64,000 bases of DNA. Origin: Devosia sp. YR412. Lineage in GTDB: Bacteria > Pseudomonadota > Alphaproteobacteria > Rhizobiales > Devosiaceae. Location: positions 310,001 to 374,000 of the forward strand of contig NZ_FOFL01000002.1 in assembly GCF_900110945.1 (NCBI RefSeq), given 5' to 3'. Below the pieces are notes generated by a model. It saw only the letters and a program-made list of their open reading frames with translations. It was not told the DNA's origin and did no database searches. Shown one piece after another: positions 16,935 through 23,264 of the stretch. The first letter of the stretch is position 1. Each line of letters opens with the position of its first letter. A program made the translations under genes and the position numbers.

Positions 16935-18167
16935 ATGACCACCCTGCCTCTCGATCCGGCCCGCCTGCGCGCGCATTTCCCCGCCTTTTCCGAACCGTCG
17001 CTCAAGGGCCAGGCCTTCTTCGAAAATGCCGGCGGCTCCTATACCTCGCGCCAGGTTCTCGACAAGCTCGACCACTTCTTCCGGGCCACCAAGGTCCAGC
17101 CCTATGGCGTCTATCCCGCCTCGCGCGAGGGTGGCGAAGCGATGGACCGCAGCTTTGCCCGCATGGCACAGGCGCTCAATGTCACCGCCGACTGGATCCA
17201 TTTCGGCCCCTCGTCCTCGGCCAATACCTATGTGCTGGGCAATGCCTTTGCCGGCTGGCTCAAGCCGGGTGACGTGGTCATCGTCACCAATCAGGACCAC
17301 GAAGCCAATGGCGGCGCCTGGCGCCGGCTGGCCAAGATGGGCGCCGAAATCCGCGAATGGAAGGTCGATCCGGAGACCGGCCGTCTCTCCCTCGCTGACC
17401 TCGACAAGCTGCTCGACAGCAAGGTCAAGCTGATCGCCGCGCCGCATTGCTCCAATATTGCCGGCGAGATCAACCCGGTGGCCGAGATCGCCGCCCGCGC
17501 CAAATCCGTCGGCGCCGTCACCGCCATCGACGGCGTCAGCTATGCCCCGCACGGCCTGCCCGACCTCGCCGAACTGGGCGCCGACATCTATTTCTTCTCC
17601 GCCTACAAGGTTTATGGCCCGCATCAGGGCGTCATGGCCGTGCGGCCGGAACTGGCCTTGTCGCTGCCCAACCAGGGCCACTACTTCAACGACAGCAAGC
17701 CGCGCTATCGCCTGACCCCATCCGGTCCCGACCACGCCCAGATCGCGGCTGCGTCTGGCATCGTCGACTACCTCGAAGCCGTCTCCGACATCGCCGGTGA
17801 CAGTGTCGAGGGCACAAATCCCTACCGCCGCGCCCATGCTGCCATGCGCGCCCAGGAAATCGCCCTGGCCAAGCCGTTGCTCGACTATCTCCGCGGCAAG
17901 AACAGCGTTCGCATCATCGGCCCCGATGACGCCGAAACCCGCGCCCCGACCGTCGCGCTGGCCCTCTCCGAACCCGGCGCCGTCGTCGCCGCTCGCCTCG
18001 CCAAACACAACATCATGGCCAGCGGCGGCCACTTCTATGCCTACCGCCTGATGGAAGGCGTCGGCATCGCGCCGGATCATGGCGTGCTGCGGCTGAGCTT
18101 CGTGCACTACACCACGCCGGAGGAAATCCAGCAGCTGATTGCAGCGCTGGATGAAGAACTCCCCTGA
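16935..18167 (+). CDS. Class V aminotransferase, cysteine-desulfurase-like
   Basis: A 410-residue PLP enzyme of the class V fold. Recognisable segments are FFENAGGSYTSRQV near the N-terminus, the Q-D-H-EAN cofactor region (TNQDHEANGGAWRRL), IDGVSYAPHG, and the Schiff-base lysine in FFSAYKVYGPHQG. The last differs from the SxHK of NifS/IscS enzymes, and no catalytic cysteine loop is evident, so sulfur transfer should not be assumed. The C-terminal HYTTPEEIQQLI is typical of the class. Monocistronic, behind the LTXXQ terminator. Substrate unknown. Confidence 0.85.
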   Translation: MTTLPLDPARLRAHFPAFSEPSLKGQAFFENAGGSYTSRQVLDKLDHFFRATKVQPYGVYPASREGGEAMDRSFARMAQALNVTADWIHFGPSSSANTYVLGNAFAGWLKPGDVVIVTNQDHEANGGAWRRLAKMGAEIREWKVDPETGRLSLADLDKLLDSKVKLIAAPHCSNIAGEINPVAEIAARAKSVGAVTAIDGVSYAPHGLPDLAELGADIYFFSAYKVYGPHQGVMAVRPELALSLPNQGHYFNDSKPRYRLTPSGPDHAQIAAASGIVDYLEAVSDIAGDSVEGTNPYRRAHAAMRAQEIALAKPLLDYLRGKNSVRIIGPDDAETRAPTVALALSEPGAVVAARLAKHNIMASGGHFYAYRLMEGVGIAPDHGVLRLSFVHYTTPEEIQQLIAALDEELP

Positions 18168-18188
18168 CACCAAGCTGGCAGTCGACCA

Positions 18189-18419
18189 CCCTCCCCCTTG
18201 CGGGGCTTCGAACCGGCCCACAGGGCAAATCGCTCCGATGGAGCGATTTGAGGAGAGAAGGCCATGAGGGCTACGCCCGAATGGCTGGAAGCGAGATAGG
18301 ACTTAGCCCTTAGCTAAGTCCGTTATCGAGCAAGAAGGGGGTGTCCTTCGGTAAGCTCAGTGCTTGTGGCTTACCCCCCCTTGATCCCTCCCCACAAGGG
18401 GGAGGGTGTCGACTGAGAC
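18189..18419. repeat. Repeat R1 with repeat R2 inserted in its left arm
   Basis: R1 arms and its GGACTTAGC/GCTAAGTCC centre are recognisable (compare 11358-11506). After CGGGGCTTCG the left arm is interrupted by R2 (about 18205-18292), whose core is the hairpin AAATCGCTCC/GGAGCGATTT (18227-18249) followed by GAGAAGGCCATGAGGGCT. The right arm ends GTGTCGACTGAG. Confidence 0.75.
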
Positions 18420-18456
18420 CCCTGCGCCCAAGCCCCTACCCCAGAAAAGACCAAAA

Positions 18457-19356
18457 ATGTCCCGCCCCGTTGCCATTCTCATGCTGCTGATCTGCACCGC
18501 GCTCTGGGGCTTTGCCTTCGTCGTCCAAAAGTCGGCCATGGAAACCATGGGCCCACTGACCTTCATCGGCGTGCGCAACCTGCTCGGCGGCGTCGCCATC
18601 CTGCCGTTGGCCCTATTCCTCACCCGCCGCAGCAAACCTCAACCCTTCACCAGCCGCCAATGGTGGTTCATCGCCGGCATGAGCCTGGCGCTGATGCTCG
18701 GCTCCTGGCTGCAGCAAGTCGGCCTGCTCACCACCACCGTCACCAATGGCGGCTTCCTCACCAGCCTCTATGTGCTGCTGGTCCCGCTAATCGGCCTTGT
18801 GGTCTTCCGCAGCTGGCCGCATCCGGTGATCTGGGTCGGCGTGCCGCTGGCGCTGGTCGGCATCTATTATCTCAATGGCGGCGGGCTCGACACGCTCAAC
18901 TTCGGCGACGCCCTGGTCGTCGGCAGCGCCGTGTTCTGGGCTGTGCAGGTGATGATGCTGGGCTATATCGCCCGCACCACTGGCCAGCCGATCCTGATCT
19001 CCTGCATCAGCTTCCTGCTCGCCGGCGGCTCGGCCCTCGCACTGGCCTTCGTGTTTGAAACACCCAGCATCGCCGGCATCATGGGCGGCTGGGAAGAGCT
19101 GGCCTATGCCGGCCTGTTCTCCACCGCCATCGCCTTCACCCTGCAGGCGGTCGGCCAGCAGCACCTGCCCTCGGCCAATGCGGCGATCATCCTGTCCTCG
19201 GAAAGCCTCTTCGCGGCGCTGGGCGGCGCCATCTTCCTCGGCGAACGACTGCCAGCCGTTGGCTATGCCGGCGCCACGCTGATCTTCATCGCCATCCTTG
19301 CCGTGGAAGCCTTGCCGCCGCTCTGGGCGAGGCGGCAGGCCAAGCTCACCAACTGA
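18457..19356 (+). CDS. EamA/DMT-family transporter
   Basis: A 299-residue inner-membrane protein with about ten transmembrane helices in two EamA halves (first half opens AILMLLICTALWGFAFVVQK, second near WAVQVMMLGYIARTTGQP). Such carriers export metabolites; the substrate cannot be read. The ATG at 18457 starts just before the first helix. An in-frame GTG at 18406 would encode an extension lying inside repeat R1, so it was not used. The stop abuts the convergent DUF2147 gene with no gap. Confidence 0.9.
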   Translation: MSRPVAILMLLICTALWGFAFVVQKSAMETMGPLTFIGVRNLLGGVAILPLALFLTRRSKPQPFTSRQWWFIAGMSLALMLGSWLQQVGLLTTTVTNGGFLTSLYVLLVPLIGLVVFRSWPHPVIWVGVPLALVGIYYLNGGGLDTLNFGDALVVGSAVFWAVQVMMLGYIARTTGQPILISCISFLLAGGSALALAFVFETPSIAGIMGGWEELAYAGLFSTAIAFTLQAVGQQHLPSANAAIILSSESLFAALGGAIFLGERLPAVGYAGATLIFIAILAVEALPPLWARRQAKLTN

Positions 19357-19737
19357 TTATTCGACGAACCGGTACATCTGATACGTCTTGCAAATGATCC
19401 CCAGCACGCAGCCTTTCAGCGTGATCTGGTCTTCACTGACCTGGGTGATCGTCCCGCCCGCGGTCTGCCCATAAATATGCAGGTCGCCCTTCCACTGGTT
19501 GGGCTGCACTGGCCGGGCATGGTCGATCATCATGGTGTTGAGATAGGGCAGGTTTTCCGCATTGTCGGCTCCATTGCCAAGCCATATCAGCGTGCCGCAG
19601 AGCTGCGTGCCGTCGCCGCACATTTCGACCTTGTAGCGGGAATCCCGCATTTCGATTTCCCAGGTACCGACGGGCGATGCCATCACCGGCTGCGCCAGCA
19701 GCGCCAATGCACCAAGAACAAAAACCGGCTTCCGCAT
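19357..19737 (-). CDS. Secreted DUF2147-like protein
   Basis: A 126-residue exported protein with a signal peptide of about 20 residues (VFVLGALALLAQPVMA) followed by the DUF2147 pattern: SPVGTWEIEMRDSRYKVEMC at the mature start, CGTLIWLGN, and LTLKGC-like strands with four cysteines (CGDGTQLCG, GCVLGIICK). The family is a small calycin-like periplasmic fold of unknown role. GGAG precedes the ATG at 19737. Convergent with the DMT transporter. Confidence 0.88.
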   Translation of the reverse strand: MRKPVFVLGALALLAQPVMASPVGTWEIEMRDSRYKVEMCGDGTQLCGTLIWLGNGADNAENLPYLNTMMIDHARPVQPNQWKGDLHIYGQTAGGTITQVSEDQITLKGCVLGIICKTYQMYRFVE

Positions 19738-19976
19738 CGCCAAAACTCCATCCTGCAACTGTATCGACCTTGCAATCGCCCGGCTGAACCGGACCTGAAC
19801 GCCAGCTTGCCGATCCTGTCACGCCCGCGTCATCAAAGCCGTCTAGCCTCTGCCTCGTTCCCGGCCTTTTCCCCATCGGCCCGGACCCCGCCGCGCCCCA
19901 CGTACCCCACGTCGCGCCCGGCCCATTGGAGAGTCTGGCCGCCAACCCCGGCTCTTCGCCGATAGTTCGGCTTTCT

Positions 19977-20006
19977 GGCCGCCCCCGTCGGGCGGCCTCT
20001 TTTTTG
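19977..20006 (+). terminator. Intrinsic terminator upstream of tdk, possible short RNA
   Basis: GGCCGCCC (19977-19984), CCGTC, GGGCGGCC (19990-19997), then TCTTTTTTG. It lies in the 326-base gap before tdk with no ORF in front of it on the plus strand, so it either ends an unannotated short RNA (about 19850-20003) or attenuates tdk. Nothing else is recognisable in the gap. Confidence 0.7.
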
Positions 20007-20063
20007 TGTGGAGCAGGCCTCTTTCCGCTCGCACGCCAATCGCCGCTGCGGCACAACGGCAGC

Positions 20064-20657
20064 ATGGCCAAGCTCTACTTTTCCTATGCGGCGATGAATG
20101 CCGGCAAGTCCACCTTGCTGCTGCAGGCCGCCTATAACTATCGCGAGCGCGGCATGCGGCCGCTGCTCTATACCTCCTCGCTCTATGTCGAGAATGGCGT
20201 CGGCCTGATCTCCTCGCGCATCGGTATTTCCGAGCCAGCTGCGCTCTATTCCTCCGAGGACGATCTCTACCACGCGATCTTCGAGGAGACCCAGACCGGC
20301 AAGGTCGATTGCGTCTTCGTCGACGAGGCGCAATTCCTCACCCCCGACCAGGTCTGGCAGCTCGCGCGCGTCAGCGATCGCCTGCGCATTCCGGTGATGT
20401 GCTTTGGCCTGCGCACCGATTTCCGCGGCAATCTCTTCCCCGGCTCCCAGCAATTGCTGGCCATCGCCGACGTGCTGCGCGAAATCCGCACCATTTGCGA
20501 ATGCGGCGCCAAGGCCACCATGGTGGTGCGCCAGAATGCCGAGGGTCGCGTGCTGACCGATGGCGAACAGGTGTCGATCGAAAAGTCCGTCTATATTTCG
20601 CTGTGCCGCAAACATTGGGAAGAGGCCGTCGGCCGCTGGCCCGTCAAAGGACCCTGA
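20064..20657 (+). CDS. tdk: Thymidine kinase (type II)
   Basis: A 197-residue salvage enzyme phosphorylating thymidine with ATP. The P-loop is SYAAMNAGKSTLLLQ (residues 7-21), the catalytic glutamate is in VFVDEAQFL, and the C-terminal lasso with zinc-binding cysteines starts CECGAKATMVVRQN and ends SLCRKHW. Length and motif order match bacterial TK1-like kinases. No strong Shine-Dalgarno is visible. The thioesterase gene starts two bases after the stop, so the two are cotranscribed. Confidence 0.96.
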   Translation: MAKLYFSYAAMNAGKSTLLLQAAYNYRERGMRPLLYTSSLYVENGVGLISSRIGISEPAALYSSEDDLYHAIFEETQTGKVDCVFVDEAQFLTPDQVWQLARVSDRLRIPVMCFGLRTDFRGNLFPGSQQLLAIADVLREIRTICECGAKATMVVRQNAEGRVLTDGEQVSIEKSVYISLCRKHWEEAVGRWPVKGP

Positions 20658-20659
20658 TC

Positions 20660-21049
20660 ATGCATCATGAAGACGAACCCCAGCCCACGGGCGCCCTGAC
20701 CATCCGCACCCTCGCCATGCCCGCCGATACCAATCCGGCCGGTGACATCTTTGGCGGCTGGGTGCTGAGCCAGATGGACATCGCCGGCTCCATCGCCGCC
20801 GTCGAGCGCAGCGGCGGCCGCACCGTCACCGTGGCCGTCGAAGCCATGACCTTCATCGCCCCGGTCAAGGTCGGCGACGTGCTGTGCGTCTATACCAGCG
20901 TCGAGCGCGTCGGCACCACGTCCATTACCGTCGGCGTCGAGGCCTGGGCCCGTCGCAACCGCCTGTCCGACCGCGTCAAGGTCACCGAAGGACGCTTTGT
21001 TTTCGTCGCCCTCAATGAAGACGGCACCAAGCGCAAGATAGCTAACTGA
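20660..21049 (+). CDS. Acyl-CoA thioesterase, YciA-like hotdog
   Basis: A 129-residue single hotdog domain that hydrolyses acyl-CoA. The family signature MPADTNPAGDIFGGWVLSQM (residues 20-39) carries the catalytic Asn and Asp, followed by TVAVEAMTFIAPVKVGDVL. The C-terminus has the FVFVALNEDGTKRKI strand typical of YciA. It follows tdk by two bases. Chain-length preference unknown. Confidence 0.92.
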   Translation: MHHEDEPQPTGALTIRTLAMPADTNPAGDIFGGWVLSQMDIAGSIAAVERSGGRTVTVAVEAMTFIAPVKVGDVLCVYTSVERVGTTSITVGVEAWARRNRLSDRVKVTEGRFVFVALNEDGTKRKIAN

Positions 21050-21143
21050 TCCGTTCAGGCAGCGTTCAGCCGGCCCTCGCTAGAGACCGTCACGACAGGG
21101 TTGTTGCACGGCAACACCCAGTCTCGACAATTTTACGGGGTCC

Positions 21144-21169
21144 GGAACTCTTTGCTCTATCGCCCCGTT
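21144..21169 (+). promoter_or_regulatory. EcfG (general stress sigma) promoter
   Basis: GGAAC (21144-21148), a 17-base spacer and CGTT (21166-21169) match the alphaproteobacterial EcfG consensus, 75 bases before the SH3/I36 gene. Strand and distance fit. Confidence 0.65.
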
Positions 21170-21243
21170 TCTTCAGCAAAATAACTGATCGCCGCATGCG
21201 TCGCCCATTTGGGCCGGAGGATCAGAACACAGGAGCGCCAAGC

Positions 21244-21924
21244 ATGAACCGTCGTACTCGCAAGACCTTGCTGAATGTTGCCACCGGCATCGCCGTCGCG
21301 GCCACGGCCGTCGTGGTGTTCCTGCCGGCTGCCTATGCAGCGCCTGGCACCGTCACCAGCAATGTCAACGTGCGCTCCGGCCCGGGCACCAATTATGGCG
21401 TGGTCGATACCGTTCGCCGTGGCACCCAGGTCGACGTACAGCAGTGCGAAGGCTCCTGGTGCTATATCGCCAAGCCCGGTCCGGACGGCTGGATTTCCTC
21501 CAGCTATCTGAGCGCTGGCGGCGGTTCGCCGGTTAATCCGCAGCAGCCCGGCCTGTCGTTCGGCTTCTCCACCGGCCCCGGTGGCCCGACCATCAATTTC
21601 GGCGTCGGCCAGCAGCCGCAGATCCAGCCGCCGCGTCCGCCACGCCCGCAGCCTCCCGTGGTGGTGCAGCCGCAGCCGACCTTCGGCGAAGTCTGCTTCT
21701 ATGACCGCACCCGCTTCCGTGGCGAGAGCATCTGCATGGACTCCGGTGAAAGCACCCGTAACCTCGGCGATTGGGCCGATCGTATCTCCTCGATCGACAA
21801 TCCCGACGGCCTGCAGGTTCAGGTCTGCTCGGAAAGCAATTATCGCGACTGCCGCACCTATACCACCAGCGCCTCCTCGCTGGGCGACTTCGACGACTAC
21901 ATCGTCTCGGTCCGTGTGCGCTAA
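21244..21924 (+). CDS. Secreted SH3b plus I36/gamma-crystallin-like protein
   Basis: A 226-residue exported protein. Signal peptide to about residue 32 (ending AAYAAPG), bacterial SH3 domain about 35-85 (SNVNVRSGPGTNYGVVDTVR, GSWCYIAKPGPDGWISSSYL), a Pro/Gln-rich linker (QPPRPPRPQPPVVVQPQP), then a peptidase-inhibitor I36/beta-gamma-crystallin-like domain (VCFYDRTRFRGESICMDSGE). SH3b domains bind cell-wall peptides, so an envelope role is likely. GGAG nine bases before the ATG sets the start. Preceded by an EcfG-type promoter, so stress-induced expression is expected. Paralogues at 22042, 42259 and 54615. Confidence 0.88.
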   Translation: MNRRTRKTLLNVATGIAVAATAVVVFLPAAYAAPGTVTSNVNVRSGPGTNYGVVDTVRRGTQVDVQQCEGSWCYIAKPGPDGWISSSYLSAGGGSPVNPQQPGLSFGFSTGPGGPTINFGVGQQPQIQPPRPPRPQPPVVVQPQPTFGEVCFYDRTRFRGESICMDSGESTRNLGDWADRISSIDNPDGLQVQVCSESNYRDCRTYTTSASSLGDFDDYIVSVRVR

Positions 21925-21946
21925 GCGCCTCACCTCTATCCCTCGC

Positions 21947-21978
21947 AAGGGCGCAACTTCGGTTGCGCCCTTTGCTTT
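21947..21978 (+). terminator. Intrinsic terminator
   Basis: AAGGGCGCAAC, UUCG loop, GTTGCGCCCTT, then TGCTTTG. Ends the 21244 transcript. Confidence 0.8.
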
Positions 21979-22041
21979 GACCGCTTGGATGCCGCGCCAT
22001 CTCGCGCTAGGCTCCGCCCAAATCAGCTACAGGATTTCGCG

Positions 22042-22623
22042 ATGCACCTTTTCCGCCGCCTGCTGACCGCCCTGACCGGCGCCGCGCTGCTTATCACCCT
22101 TGGCCAGGCGCCCGCCATCGCCGACACCGAATCCGGCACCCATGCCTGGAGCGCCGATACGCTGATCGTGCGCACCGGCCCCAGCACCGCCTATCAGTTC
22201 ACCGGTGAGATTCCCGCCGAACTCGCCATAAAGGTGCTGCGCTGCCAGAAGCTCTGGTGCCTCGTCGATGCGCCCGGCATTCGCGGCTGGACCTACAAGC
22301 GCAATATTTCCTTCGGCAAGACGCCCAATCGCTGGCCTAACAACGGCCCGATCTATGCCTTTGCCGGCCCCGGCAGCGCCTGCTTCTACACCGGCACCAA
22401 TTATACCGGTCAGTCCTGGTGCCTGACCTCGGGCAAGACCATCAAGGACCTGGCTTTGCTCGGCCTCGACAATGGCTTCGCCTCGCTGCAGATCGAGGGC
22501 AATGTCTCGGTCTCGGCCTGCCGCGACCGCTTCTTCCAGAGCTATTGCGAGCATATCGCCGTGTCCCAGCCCGCTCTCGATCCGTACCTGCTGCGCAACC
22601 TCTCCTCGCTGCGCGTCCACTAG
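22042..22623 (+). CDS. Secreted SH3b/I36-like protein, second copy
   Basis: A 193-residue exported protein resembling its upstream neighbour: signal peptide to about residue 28 (ALLITLGQAPAIADT), a divergent SH3b domain (DTLIVRTGPSTAYQFTGEIP, KLWCLVDAPGIRGWTYKR), then an I36-like domain (ACFYTGTNYTGQSWCLTSGK) with paired cysteines. It lacks the Pro-rich linker of the first copy. The chosen ATG has AGGA about eight bases upstream. Probably arose by tandem duplication followed by divergence. Confidence 0.82.
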   Translation: MHLFRRLLTALTGAALLITLGQAPAIADTESGTHAWSADTLIVRTGPSTAYQFTGEIPAELAIKVLRCQKLWCLVDAPGIRGWTYKRNISFGKTPNRWPNNGPIYAFAGPGSACFYTGTNYTGQSWCLTSGKTIKDLALLGLDNGFASLQIEGNVSVSACRDRFFQSYCEHIAVSQPALDPYLLRNLSSLRVH

Positions 22624-22721
22624 CGGGCTTAACCTGTATCAACCCTGCCGGCGAACTGCCCTTTTTGGGCGTGACGCCCCAGTGTTCGGCCCCTAATGTC
22701 GGGGCCGAACCGGAGCCTGAT

Positions 22722-23264
22722 TTGACCGACCTCAACTTGCGAAGCGCCCTGCGCGCTCGAACCACCCAAAGCCACGAAGAGCTTGATCGCGCCGTCGGAC
22801 ATTTCGCCGACCTCGCCACCTATGGCAAGTTTACCCGCGATACCTATCTGTTCCGCCGCGCCGTCGAGGCAAGCTTTGTGACCGCTCCGGCCGGTTGGGA
22901 AATCGACCCGATCGCAGCCCTGACGGCCCAAGACCTGGCTGACCTGGAACTCGATGTCCCATCGAGCACTGACGTCGCGCCCGCCATCACCACGCCGGCC
23001 CAGCGTCTCGGCGTGGCCTATGTGCTGGAAGGCTCTTCGCTTGGCGCCCGCATGCTTGTGCGCGAAGCGCTGAAGCTCGGCCTGCGCGAGGATTTCGGTG
23101 CCCGCCATCTGGCGCGTCAGGCCGGCGACCACGAACGCTGGCGCCGTTTCATGGCCGAACTCGACGCCACCAGCGCCTCGCATGACGAGGTCATCGCCGC
23201 TGCCGAAGCCACCTTCCGCTTCGCCCTCTCCATCTACGCGAAAGCCGCGCATGAACGAGCATAA
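22722..23264 (+). CDS. bphO: Biliverdin-producing heme oxygenase
   Basis: A 180-residue heme oxygenase of the bacterial BphO type, which opens heme to biliverdin, the chromophore for the phytochrome encoded next. The proximal heme ligand is likely H18 in RTTQSHEELDRAV; the distal helix is GVAYVLEGSSLGARMLVREA. The start is TTG at 22722, chosen because GGAG lies six bases upstream and the domain begins immediately after; no ATG fits. The last 14 bases overlap bphP, indicating translational coupling. Confidence 0.88.
   Translation: MTDLNLRSALRARTTQSHEELDRAVGHFADLATYGKFTRDTYLFRRAVEASFVTAPAGWEIDPIAALTAQDLADLELDVPSSTDVAPAITTPAQRLGVAYVLEGSSLGARMLVREALKLGLREDFGARHLARQAGDHERWRRFMAELDATSASHDEVIAAAEATFRFALSIYAKAAHERA

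Noticed and set aside
18406..18456. N-terminal extension of the DMT transporter from a GTG
   Set aside because: The added codons lie in repeat R1 and encode a Pro/Lys-rich leader not expected before the first helix.
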